Shown here: in pieces, positions 1-7,159 of the stretch
Layout of the letters: each line of letters opens with the position of its first letter
Position numbering within the stretch: the stretch's first letter is position 1
From: Pseudomonadota bacterium
GTDB lineage: Bacteria > Pseudomonadota > Gammaproteobacteria > Steroidobacterales > Steroidobacteraceae
NCBI GenBank assembly: GCA_021843755.1
Contig: JAKBWB010000022.1
Coordinates: forward strand, 1 to 56,575
DNA length: 56,575 nt
Direction: 5' to 3'
The notes under the pieces: model-generated
Databases searched by the model: none
What the model was told of the DNA's origin: nothing
Seen by the model: the letters and a program-made list of their open reading frames with translations, nothing else
Program-made: the position numbers and the translations under genes

Positions 1-1396
1 GGGCTGGATCAGGCTCGGGGTACTCACGCTCCTCGTCCGTCGCCCATACCCGCGCGCCAGTGCGCTCGGCCGCCTCGTGGAATTCCCGGAATTTGCCGGC
101 CCGTGCGTGCCGCGCAAGCTCGCGGAGCTCGGCTGGGGCGTCCTCGGGCAGCCGTCGGCGGCACTCCCGCCATACGCCAAGCCGACCTTTCATGCCAAAT
201 AGCTGGAATCCTCGGATACCCCACGCCGCGCGCCACGCGTCTACGCCAGACAGATCATCGCTCGTGATGTGCTGCCCGATCTGGCCGTCGCCGCAGGCGG
301 CCGTCTTGGCCGAGTACGCCATGCAATACTTCGCCGCGCCCTCGGCGCTTCGGGCACGCTCGACGCGCACGGCGGGACCGAGGTCACCGAACACGGTGGA
401 CAGGATGTTGGTGGTGGTCTTCACTTCGGAGTCCGCCAAGAACATGATCTGGTGCCAGTGCACGCAGCCATCGAGGTGAGGTTCGACGAACCGGCTGCCT
501 ACGAGCCCGATGCCAGCCTTTTTGGCGCGCGCCCGGGCGAGCGCCCAACGGCGGCGCAACTCGCGCTGCCCAGCCACAGGCAGGCTGCCGTCCCACTTCG
601 CGCGGCCGAATTTCGGCGAAGGGTGCCAGGTCGCCGGCAACGTCAATGTGATGAAGTATGGCCAACGGCCCTGCGCAACCTCGCAGTCAATCATGCCGCG
701 GGTCACCACGTGAAGCTCGGCGCGCCGTTGTCGAGGATGGCGCGTCACCTTCGCCAGCGGGATGGCCTCGCCAGTTTCGGTGTCAACCACCAGCGTTTCA
801 TCCATCCACTTCGCCTGCTGCTCGAGCTGCTCGGCACGGCGCCACCGCGCGTTGCAGGATGCATATCGCGACTGCCGTCCCCGGCTGCCAACGTGACCGG
901 CAAGCAGCGCGGCGGCCTCCTCGGCGCGGCGCACGCAGCAGCGCATGTTGCGCCGCTCACCGCGCAGCGCGGCGGTGTGGTCTACCTGCATCAACTGCGT
1001 GGGCGCGACGCCATACCTGGCCTTATAGCTCGCGGCCCAGAGGGACCGCCCTGACCGCCACCACGTCGCAATCCGGTGCTTGGCTTCGTCGGCGATCTCC
1101 CGCTCGATCATGCCGCGATGTCGCCAGCCCCATGCGGTGACTCCGCACTCCATGACGCGGGCGAGGCGCTCATCCGACCAGCACGCCTCACGCAGATGCG
1201 CCGCTGCATCACCCGGACCTTGACCTTGCGGCTCGCGCTCGGCGGTGCGTTGCTCCGCCTGGGAAGGTGCTATGATACGACCGTCGTCGTAGCTCACGAC
1301 GGTGGGATCACCTACTACGGCGCGCGCACGCGGAGGCCGGTTCGGGGTTGCTGCTTCACCCCAACCGGCCTTACTTTTTTGCGCCCACGGGCGCAC
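1..1396 (-). CDS. Phage P2 gpA-type HUH replication endonuclease, 3' end beyond the window
   Basis: Read on the minus strand from a GTG at 1396-1394, an open frame runs without a stop to position 1, giving 465 residues with the C-terminus outside the window. Residues about 245-258 (FITLTLPATWHPSP) fit the first strand of the gpA catalytic domain. EPHLDGCVHWHQ at about 306-317 carries the paired histidines of the HUH metal site. KYCMAYSAK at about 357 gives two tyrosines spaced YxxxY, as in P2 gene A protein. Such proteins nick a double-strand origin and join covalently to the 5' end to start rolling-circle replication. An in-frame TAG lies just upstream of the GTG (complement of 1410-1412), so no earlier start exists. 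The N-terminal 60 residues are polar and low in complexity. This could belong to a prophage, a satellite or a rolling-circle plasmid remnant. The family call is firm; whether the gene is intact is unknown. Confidence 0.85.
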   Translation of the reverse strand, partial: MRPWAQKSKAGWGEAATPNRPPRARAVVGDPTVVSYDDGRIIAPSQAEQRTAEREPQGQGPGDAAAHLREACWSDERLARVMECGVTAWGWRHRGMIEREIADEAKHRIATWWRSGRSLWAASYKARYGVAPTQLMQVDHTAALRGERRNMRCCVRRAEEAAALLAGHVGSRGRQSRYASCNARWRRAEQLEQQAKWMDETLVVDTETGEAIPLAKVTRHPRQRRAELHVVTRGMIDCEVAQGRWPYFITLTLPATWHPSPKFGRAKWDGSLPVAGQRELRRRWALARARAKKAGIGLVGSRFVEPHLDGCVHWHQIMFLADSEVKTTTNILSTVFGDLGPAVRVERARSAEGAAKYCMAYSAKTAACGDGQIGQHITSDDLSGVDAWRAAWGIRGFQLFGMKGRLGVWRECRRRLPEDAPAELRELARHARAGKFREFHEAAERTGARVWATDEEREYPEPDPA

Positions 1397-1421
1397 GATG
1401 CCGCTCGCCTACGTGGCGAGC
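1381..1421. repeat. Two perfect hairpins flanking the replicase start
   Basis: GCGCCC-AC-GGGCGC (1381-1394) and GCTCGCC-TACGT-GGCGAGC (1403-1421) are adjacent perfect inverted repeats on either side of the GTG start of the replication gene. They could limit translation of the gene or form part of a nicking origin. No nick site can be identified by eye. Confidence 0.45.
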
Positions 1422-2203
1422 CGCATCATCAGCGACAATTCAGATTGTGCGGACACATACGGCCCTTCGCCGTGCATGCACGGCGATTAGACCGGTGAGA
1501 GTCCGCATTGCAGCAAGTCCTAACGGGCCGATGCGTTCGGCTTTCTCCGCCCTGCTGGGCTGCACTCCGGGGAGGTCTGGGACGCAATGCCCTTGGTTCA
1601 ACCCGGATGAGATTTCCCTATCACGAACGGTGTTCGGATGCCTCGATTCGTCGGCGGCCACAACTCCACATCACCAGACTCATAGAGTTGGACACGACTG
1701 CGTGCGATCCCCATCCTCCTGCGGTACCTCAGTCCCTATGGAAGGCTTCGCACACGACGCGCCGGCGGCTGCTTCACATCTCCGACGCGGCCCGGAGCAT
1801 ACCGAGCGTTGCGTAAACCGTAGCGTCGACGGCGGTGGCGTGTCAAGCATGCGGAATGGCCGATGCCGCGCTACGATGCCCGTCGTAATGCTCGCCGGTT
1901 CGATGGTTGGCCGGTGAGACGGGAAATTACGCACTGGCTACGCACCGCCGGTGCGTCCAGCCTATGATTATCGTCATTTGTGGCGGTCACCCTCTCCGCC
2001 AAATGTGCTCTTGTAAATCACGACGGTACGAGGTCTTCTGCGGCGATTTCAGATATTCACCGAGCGCCGGAATTCGTCACGTGTTCCCGGACTGTCTCGG
2101 CCGATAACACATGGTGTCGGACAGGAGAGATTGCCGGTGAAGGCGGACTGCTGTCCGAGCTGCGGGTGCAGGAAGCCAACATCGACCGAACGGCGCCGAC
2201 GCA
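1422..2203. other. About 780 bp without a recognisable gene
   Basis: Only short overlapping frames without recognisable motifs are present on both strands. A small inverted repeat, ACAAT-TCAG-ATTGT (1435-1448), lies upstream of the replicase gene and could be an operator. Base composition is less GC-rich than in the core genes further right. Nothing else could be supported. Confidence 0.5.
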
Positions 2204-3340
2204 TCATAATTTCAATTCTTGCGCGAGTCTCACGAAGGGCAATATCCGGGCTTTCGAGTCTGCCCATTTTGTGTCTTCGCCGTGTGTATTCAGGTGCACC
2301 TGGTAGAAGCGCGGGATGGCTGTGCGCTGCGCGAAATACGTGATGTTCCTGCTGAGTGACCGTTCGCCGGTCTTGCACTCCACCGCGAACTCGGGTTTGC
2401 CGTTTCTCAGCACGACGAAGTCGATTTCCCTGCCGGCGGCATCGCGCAGGAACCGCAAAGACATGTCGTCTCCCAAGGTGTCTTCTGTGAAATGACAGTA
2501 CTTGAGCAGGTGCGAGGCTACGAGGTTTTCAAACCGGGCCGCTTCGCTTTCGCAGAGCGACCAATCCCAAAGGTAGAGCTTCCTCTCCTTCTTTACGGCC
2601 CGCAGGTGAGGCAGTCCGTACGGCATGATCCGGAAGCAATAGTATAACTTTTCGAATATGCCGACCCACTTGTCCGCCGTCTCGAATGCGACGGACAGGT
2701 CCTGGCGGAGGTTGGCAATAGACAAAATGGATCCGACGCGCTCGGGCAGGATGTTGGCGAGCAGTTGAAGTTGAGAAACGTCACGGACGGACTCCAGACT
2801 GATGAGATCTTCCTGGATGACGCGGCGCGTTCTCTCACGCTGCCATCTTCGCCAGTGGCGGGTATCTTGCTTCAAAAACGGCTCTGGGAAACCACCGAAT
2901 CTGAGCAGGGCTTCGAGATCCGATGGCCGTGGATGATCGTGCAGCTCGTGCAGAGACAGGGGATGGAGCCGGTAGTAGTGGTATCGCCCCTGCAGCGAGT
3001 CGCCACCGCGGCGATAATGGTCCAGCCGTGCTGAGCCGGTGACGAGGAACCGAGTGTGCGATTTATGACGGTCGTAGAAACCCTTGAGCAGATTTCGCCA
3101 GCGCTTGTACTTGTGGATCTCGTCGAGAATTACCAGCTGCTGACCGGTGGGCAGTCCTCCTTTGAGGAGTAGTCTCTGATGCTCCGGGACGTCCCAGCTG
3201 AGGTAGGCCGGATGGGTCTCGTCGGCACCAGCGATGAGGCTCAATGCCAAGGTGGTTTTGCCTACCTGGCGCGGGCCGCCGAGAAAGACCATCTTCTCAT
3301 GCAAGTCCTGACGTATCGGCTCGGTGAGATAGCGCTTCAC
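2204..3340 (-). CDS. P-loop ATPase with DUF4143-like C-terminal domain
   Basis: This 378-residue protein has a Walker A motif (GGPRQVGKTT, residues 21-30) and a Walker B motif (LVILDE, 69-74). They are followed by the AAA_14-type core seen in many bacterial ATPases of unknown function. The C-terminal third has the DUF4143 layout, ending in a PD-(D/E)xK-like pattern: REIDFVV, then AVECK about 30 residues later. Length is normal for the family. The start is GTG (complement of 3338-3340), and a second copy of this 5' end at 6124 has ATG at the same position. A candidate promoter and palindrome lie upstream. Members of this family are common in accessory regions and are sometimes grouped with toxin-antitoxin or defence functions, but no specific role is established. 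It stands alone, without an obvious partner gene. Confidence 0.85.
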   Translation of the reverse strand: MKRYLTEPIRQDLHEKMVFLGGPRQVGKTTLALSLIAGADETHPAYLSWDVPEHQRLLLKGGLPTGQQLVILDEIHKYKRWRNLLKGFYDRHKSHTRFLVTGSARLDHYRRGGDSLQGRYHYYRLHPLSLHELHDHPRPSDLEALLRFGGFPEPFLKQDTRHWRRWQRERTRRVIQEDLISLESVRDVSQLQLLANILPERVGSILSIANLRQDLSVAFETADKWVGIFEKLYYCFRIMPYGLPHLRAVKKERKLYLWDWSLCESEAARFENLVASHLLKYCHFTEDTLGDDMSLRFLRDAAGREIDFVVLRNGKPEFAVECKTGERSLSRNITYFAQRTAIPRFYQVHLNTHGEDTKWADSKARILPFVRLAQELKL

Positions 3341-3743
3341 GAGGTGGTTGCAGTGACGCGAAGGAGCGTGTCTAAAGTAGAGTTAACTCTAGTTTATGCG
3401 TGTATCAATTATAGTCAATCGGAATATCTTCCGATCCGCTCTTGCCGGCGCGGCAATTGGCCTGTTCGCCGCGTTCGCCGTCCAGGGTTCGGGCCGAAAG
3501 ACCCTCGGCCCCGAGAACCTCGGGAGGACCTCGGGCAGTCCTGACGACTGTGCAGCGGTGCGGCCGACGGGCAATTCGGTCTGATATCCGATCAATAAAG
3601 GGGGGGTGTCATCGTCCATGAAGGGACAGGAGCAATGTTCTTGACCAGACCGAAGCGTGCACGAAATGCGCACTGGCTACCCCCACACGGTAGAGGCAAC
3701 TCCCGGAAGTGCGGATATCTTTGGCGATCAGCCTCTGCGCCAG
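3271..3743. repeat. Direct repeat, copy A (473 bp)
   Basis: This segment recurs in the same orientation at 6055-6526, about 97% identical, with roughly a dozen differences and one 1-bp indel (a run of seven G at 3600-3606 against six). It spans the first 23 codons of the ATPase gene, its promoter region and about 340 bp upstream. Most differences fall in the promoter-distal third. A 62-codon frame (3396-3584) with a hydrophobic stretch is present identically in both copies. The copies are too similar for that to be evidence of coding. The repeat ends exactly where the maturase remnant begins. Confidence 0.9.
3378..3418 (-). promoter_or_regulatory. Candidate promoter and palindromic operator of the ATPase gene
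   Basis: On the minus strand a TTGACT -35 box (3418-3413) and a TAAACT -10 box (3396-3391) are separated by 16 bp. The -10 box runs into a perfect 14-bp palindrome, TAGAGTTAACTCTA (3378-3391), placed where transcription would begin, about 45 bp before the GTG start. This geometry suits repressor binding. The corresponding palindrome in the second copy (6162-6175) has one mismatch, while the promoter boxes are unchanged. Confidence 0.45.
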
Positions 3744-3930
3744 CGCGTTCTTGCATCATGTGAAACGGCTCTGGCTGCACACGCTACGGCGTCGTAGTCA
3801 GCGCTCTCGCATGCTCTGGGAGCGCTTCGGGCGCATCGCGGCCGATTTCCTGCCGCAACCGCGCATTCTTCACCCCTGGCCGCAGGCTCGCTTCACTGTT
3901 ATGCGCCCAAGGTGCAAGCCGAGTGTCTGA
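3744..3930 (+). pseudogene. 3' fragment of a group II intron reverse transcriptase/maturase
   Basis: Directly after repeat copy A an open frame encodes about 61 residues ending at TGA 3928-3930. It contains RLWLHTLRRRSQRSRMLWER and, a little later, PRILHPWPQARF. These match the characteristic C-terminus of group II intron-encoded maturases, where WxxLRRRSQ, WER and LHPxPxxRF are strongly conserved. The reverse transcriptase domains are absent. No domain V hairpin was recognised downstream, so both protein and ribozyme are inactive remnants. The call rests on motif memory and not on an alignment. Confidence 0.6.
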
Positions 3931-3951
3931 ATCGGGCTCGCTCGGGTTTTT

Positions 3952-3985
3952 GCGGTGGACGCCCAGCAATGGGCGTCCCTACCGC
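3952..3985. terminator. Strong hairpin, possible terminator of the PIN toxin operon
   Basis: GACGCCCA-GCAA-TGGGCGTC (3958-3977) is a perfect 8-bp stem with a GCAA loop. It is extended on the outside by GCGGT (3952-3956) pairing with ACCGC (3981-3985). It lies about 55 bp past the toxin stop codon. On the minus strand it is followed by CAAAAACC and not by a U-run, so intrinsic termination in that direction is doubtful. On the plus strand it would lie just after the maturase remnant. Confidence 0.4.
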
Positions 3986-4038
3986 GATTTAGCGGTTCTG
4001 AGACAATGGCGGCTCAGTGCGCCGGGGGTCGGCCAGGG

Positions 4039-4476
4039 TCACTGCTGCGGCGGTGAGGGTGCGGCGAGCTGACCTAAGGCCTCCGCGGCGGTGCGGATCG
4101 GGATGCCCTGGTACTCGCCGAGAATGAGCAGGTGTCGCTTGTCTCCGGAGACGATGAGCTCGGCTTTGGCGGCGAGCGCGCAGGCGAGGACGTGATCGTC
4201 GTCGGGGTCGCGGCTGACGGGAGCGGCAAGGGTGGCGGCCCGCACGAGGGTGGTCAGAGCGAGGTAGCCGGCGAGTAGCTCGGGCGCTGAACTCCCGACC
4301 CGCGCGATGCGCGCGGCGAACTTCTGGCGGCCGAGCACATCCTCGAGTTCCGCGATGAGCGCGGCGCTGCTGAAGAGCGTGATGCGTTCAGCACGGGCGC
4401 TCTCGAGGAGCTGGGCGGGCGGACCGCCCCAGAGGAATGCCGAGACGACGGTATTGGTGTCAGCGACGACGCGCAC
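4039..4476 (-). CDS. PIN-domain ribonuclease toxin of a toxin-antitoxin system (COG1569 type)
   Basis: This 145-residue protein begins MRVVADTNTVVSAFLWGG, the typical opening of the 'putative toxin, PIN family' group. The acidic PIN catalytic residues are visible: Asp6 in the opening motif, the Glu of LIAELEDVL (about 43-45), and SRDPDDDHVLACALA (about 88-102), with a further Asp in VSGDKRHLL. PIN toxins are Mg-dependent RNases that cut tRNA or mRNA when not bound by antitoxin. The gene overlaps the antitoxin gene upstream by 17 bp, the usual translationally coupled antitoxin-first order. Length is normal and there is no sign of damage. Confidence 0.85.
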   Translation of the reverse strand: MRVVADTNTVVSAFLWGGPPAQLLESARAERITLFSSAALIAELEDVLGRQKFAARIARVGSSAPELLAGYLALTTLVRAATLAAPVSRDPDDDHVLACALAAKAELIVSGDKRHLLILGEYQGIPIRTAAEALGQLAAPSPPQQ

Positions 4477-4693
4477 GCTCGGCCCGTGCGGCGTCGATCT
4501 CCGCGTCGATCTCCGCTTCCGTCATCGGGGGCTCGAGGGCCGCGAGCTTATCCATCGCGGCGAAGAGTCGATCGACTTGGCGTTTGCGCATCGCCTCGCG
4601 CAGCAGCTGCTCGAGGGCTTGGGGAGTGAGGAGCCCGGCCTCGCGCGCGGCCTGTGCCGTGGCGTCCGGCAAATCGATCTGGATCGTGGTCAT
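4460..4693 (-). CDS. Antitoxin partner of the PIN toxin
   Basis: This small acidic protein has 77 residues. The N-terminus (MTTIQIDLPDATAQAAREAG) resembles the ribbon-helix-helix or short helical antitoxins paired with COG1569 PIN toxins. The C-terminal half (EPPMTEAEIDAEIDAARAER) is the charged, probably disordered toxin-binding tail. Its start codon overlaps the stop of the upstream Xre gene (ATGA at 4690-4693), and its 3' end overlaps the toxin by 17 bp. Function is assigned from position, size and composition; no DNA-binding motif is clear enough for certainty. Confidence 0.75.
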   Translation of the reverse strand: MTTIQIDLPDATAQAAREAGLLTPQALEQLLREAMRKRQVDRLFAAMDKLAALEPPMTEAEIDAEIDAARAERARRR

Positions 4694-5073
4694 TCCCGTC
4701 TCTCCTGTGCATTGACGCGCCGCTTGAACTCCTCGCGCTCGATGAAGGTGTCCAGGAGCTGAGTGATCTGGCGCTTGGCCTTGGGATCGAGCTTCTCGAT
4801 GCGCTGCAAGCGCCGCTGCAGTTGCTTATCGGGCTTCCTGCCCTTGCCGAGAGGCTTCATGCCGAGGAACTCATCGGCGCTCACGCCGAGGGCGGCGGCC
4901 ATCTTCGGCAGCAGCGCCGCCGGGGCCTTCTCCGCCCGGCTCTCATAGTACGCGATCATCCGCTGTGTGGTGCCGAGCTCGGCGGCGAGTTCCACCTGAG
5001 TATAGCCGGCCGCTTTACGCAAGGCGGTCAGGCGTGCGCCGAACTCTGTGGTGTGTTCCCTGGGTCTGGGCAT
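4690..5073 (-). CDS. Xre-family helix-turn-helix regulator heading the toxin-antitoxin operon
   Basis: From ATG at 5073, with GGGAA just upstream, this is a 127-residue protein. The Xre/Cro HTH at residues about 8-65 reads RLTALRKAAGYTQVELAAEL, then GTTQRMIAYYE, then ALGVSADEFLG. The C-terminal half is basic and helical, ending with a linker typical of dimerising Xre regulators. The same frame is open further upstream to 5199, but family members start at this methionine. The gene is the first of three coupled genes on the minus strand. It probably represses the operon through the imperfect palindrome at 5152-5172, so the system may be tripartite. An unrelated transcriptional role is possible. 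Confidence 0.85.
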   Translation of the reverse strand: MPRPREHTTEFGARLTALRKAAGYTQVELAAELGTTQRMIAYYESRAEKAPAALLPKMAAALGVSADEFLGMKPLGKGRKPDKQLQRRLQRIEKLDPKAKRQITQLLDTFIEREEFKRRVNAQERRE

Positions 5074-5151
5074 GTTGTTCCCGGAAAAGCTGATCGATGG
5101 CCCGGGAGTGTAAGACTTGATTGGCATGCGGCCGCTCCAGCGGCTTGACCG

Positions 5152-5172
5152 GATATGCACGCAGTGTATATC
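5152..5172. promoter_or_regulatory. Candidate operator upstream of the Xre/toxin-antitoxin operon
   Basis: GATATGCAC and GTGTATATC form 9-bp arms around a GCA centre, with one mismatch between arms. The site lies about 80-100 bp before the Xre start codon, inside an AT-richer stretch that also holds a possible TATACA -10 box on the minus strand. Position and symmetry suit autorepression by the Xre protein. Confidence 0.4.
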
Positions 5173-5463
5173 GTTCTGCCGGCTTTGAGTGTTACACATT
5201 TTGTGCCTCTATTGAATTCCGTGTGGATGATGCGGCCTGAGGTGGCACGGTTTTCGCGGTAGTCCACAGTGTCGCAGCAGCCCGGCCAAGCGGTCGGGCG
5301 AGCGCAGCGAGCGCCTGTGGACCCACCGGGGAAACCCCATCCGGTTGGCACTGCGCCCCCTTCGCTGCGGTACGATCCGAGTTCGCAGCGGACGGAAGGG
5401 TCGGTATGGTCACTGAGACGATCTTCGAGGCGCCATTGGGTATCTAAGAGGTCCGCGGCGTAG
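5173..5463. other. Gap without a recognisable gene
   Basis: No coding region or strong structure is supported here. The stretch separates the toxin-antitoxin promoter from the IS3-family remnant. Its right part may be the residue of the deleted 5' part of that element, but no transposase motif could be read. Confidence 0.4.
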
Positions 5464-5876
5464 GGACTCCTTCACAGCGACGACAACGCCTTCGTCGAGT
5501 CGCTGTTCCGCACGGCGAAGTACTGGCCACAGGTTCCGGTGAAGGGCTTCGCGGACCTCGAGCAGGCGCGCGTGGGCGAGCTGGGTCGTCCATTGGTACA
5601 ACCACGAACACCGGCACAGCGGCATCAGGTACGTCAGTCCCGCACAGCGCCATGCCGGCGAAGACAGCGCCGTCCTGCAGGCTCGCCATGCGCTCTACCA
5701 ACTCGCACGTGCAGAAACCCCGCGGCGCTGGGCACGGCACACCCGCAACTGGAATCCCGTCACCGTCGTCACGCGCAATCCCGAGCGCGATGCGGTGATG
5801 AAAGCGACGACCGAGAACCGTCATAATTCGAGGTCCGCCGCATGATACAGGCGACAACTACTTTGATACGCACCGA
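5464..5876 (+). pseudogene. IS3-family transposase (OrfB, DDE integrase core) remnant with frameshift and insertion-sequence right end
   Basis: The frame from 5464 reads LLHSDDNAFVESLFRTAKYW and then FADLEQAR, the C-terminal part of the IS3-family integrase core. A 2-bp loss in the CG run near 5566-5573 shifts the frame. The following frame continues AWASWVVHWYNHEHRHSGIR and ends in TGA at 5840-5842. The N-terminal two thirds are missing, and LHSD is fused directly to DNAF, suggesting an internal deletion of the usual intervening segment. After the stop, GCGACAACTACTTTGATACG resembles the terminal sequence of IS407-like elements, so the element probably ends near 5876. It is not functional. 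Confidence 0.75.
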
Positions 5877-5934
5877 GCCATGCATCATCGATGATCTGCT
5901 CGAGCATATCCGCGCCAGCCGGCCGTGGCAGCGC
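5877..5934 (+). pseudogene. 3' fragment of a second, divergent copy of the phosphotransferase/kinase gene
   Basis: The encoded residues EPCIIDDLLEHIRASRP match the C-terminus of the intact protein at 10668-12290 (DPCVIDNLLEHIQACRP). The stop codon is replaced by TGG. The fragment directly follows the IS3-family end and is followed by the matching pirin 3' end in the same relative arrangement as at 12.3 kb. The divergence shows it is not a recent copy of that locus. Confidence 0.7.
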
Positions 5935-6054
5935 TCAGAATCGTCCGTTCTGAAAGTCCTCGAACGCCTGCCGCAGCTCCTCGCGCGTGTTCATGACGAA
6001 CGGCCCGTACTTGGCCACCGGCTCTCGCAGCGGACGGCTGGCCACCAGAATCGC
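5935..6054 (-). pseudogene. 3' fragment of a second, divergent pirin gene
   Basis: On the minus strand about 39 codons plus the stop encode RAILVASRPLREPVAKYGPF and on to FEDFQNGRF. This is the same as the C-terminus of the intact pirin at 12297-13148 apart from one Gly-to-Ser change, while several codons differ synonymously. The rest of the gene is missing; upstream sequence switches at a short CGCGGG junction into the ATPase 5' copy. It was under selection until it was truncated. Confidence 0.8.
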
Positions 6055-6124
6055 GCGGGCCGCCGAGAAAGACCATCTTCTCATGCAAGTCCTGACGTAT
6101 CGGCTCGGTGAGATAGCGCTTCAT
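6055..6124 (-). pseudogene. 5' fragment (23 codons) of a second copy of the ATPase gene
   Basis: From ATG at 6124-6122 the frame encodes the first residues of the ATPase at 2204-3340 (MKRYLTEPIRQDLHEKMVFL, then GGPR) and then runs out of frame into the pirin remnant. Only the front half of the Walker A motif is left. The start codon here is ATG; the intact gene has GTG at this position, so the fragment may keep the ancestral start. Confidence 0.85.
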
Positions 6125-6526
6125 GAGGTGGTTGCAGTGACGCGAAGGAGCGTGTCTAAAGTAGAGTGAACTCTAGTTTATGCGTGTATCAATTATAGTC
6201 AATCGGAATATCTTCCGATCCGCTCTTGCCGGCGCGGCAATTGGCCTGTTCGCCGCGTTCGCCGTCCAGGGTTCGGGCCGAAAGACCCTCGGCCCCGAGA
6301 ACCTCGGGAGGACCTCGGGCAGTCCTGACGACTGTGCGGCGGTGCGGCCGACGGGCAATTCGGTCTGATATCCGATCAATAAAGGGGGGCGTGATCGTCC
6401 ATGAAGGGACAGGAGCAATGTTCTTGACCAGACCGAAGCGTGCACGAAATGCACGCTGGCTACCCCCACGCGATAGAGGCAACTCCCGGAAGTGCGGATA
6501 TCCTTGGCGATCAGCCTCTGCGCCAG
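6055..6526. repeat. Direct repeat, copy B (472 bp)
   Basis: This is the second copy of the segment at 3271-3743, in the same orientation. It keeps the ATPase promoter boxes and has a one-base change in the TAGAG/CTCTA palindrome. Beyond 6526 the sequence differs from copy A, which there enters the maturase remnant. Copy B therefore may show the original flank before the group II intron fragment arrived. Confidence 0.9.
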
Positions 6527-7159
6527 ATCTTGGCTGGCCGTTGCCGAACTCCCGGCACAGACCGGTGCGCAGCCGGGCGAGTGATGGTCTTTCTCGCCGG
6601 TGCCAATCGCACTGATGAGAGGCTCGCGAGCGCCGCGCTCGATCGTGACCCGGACATGCCTATATGCGCACAGCCCGGTCAACATCAAATGTGATATCGC
6701 ACGCGTAATTGACGGTTCATCGGCAGTCGTGACATCGTCATGCAACACTCCACGAGTCGTTCGGCGAACGTCGTTTTCGACAACCTGCAGAGTTAGTGTG
6801 ACAGCCATCGCGAACGCAATGAATTACGATGTGTGAGTTGTGAGGTGGAGAGATCCGTCAACCGGGAATCCCGGTTGCTGCGCGTCCTGTTCTGCGAGCG
6901 ACATTGAGGTGGGCGTTGCAAAAGGATCGTGGGTGCACCTGGAAGTGCAAGCGTGCAACGCATCCGAATGCGACAACTTCGGCGGCCAAGAGGGGCTGGT
7001 GTATTGACGGGTGCGGTAGCCGGGAACTTGCCATCTTGCATGTGGTGGATCAGACTTCTGTCACTCCGCGGCGCGCCAGCGGAATTACACACTGGCGGCC
7101 TGGGCTGGGGCACAGGCTAAATTGATTGCGACAAGACTGTGCAAAGGAGCCGGGGGAAT
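6527..7159. other. About 630 bp without a recognisable gene
   Basis: No coding region with recognisable motifs is present. A perfect hairpin, CAACCGGG-AAT-CCCGGTTG (6859-6877), lies in the middle. The stretch before 7160 contains the ribosome-binding site of the next gene (GGAGCCGGGGG). Promoter elements could not be assigned with confidence. Confidence 0.45.

Noticed and set aside
1585-1605. GGTTCAACCC resembling a tRNA T-arm
   Set aside because: No acceptor stem, D-arm or anticodon arm could be built around it.
1917-1945. AATTACGCACTGG-like sequence also seen near 3665 and 7085
   Set aside because: Matches are short and inexact with no shared flanks; not enough for a dispersed repeat.
2131-2343. 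Short frame with CCPSCGC that looks like a zinc ribbon
   Set aside because: Only one cysteine cluster, overlapping the 3' end of the ATPase gene on the other strand.
3396-3584. 62-codon frame with a hydrophobic stretch, identical in both repeat copies (also 6180-6368)
   Set aside because: The copies are too recent for identity to show selection, the frame overlaps the ATPase promoter and no ribosome-binding site is evident.
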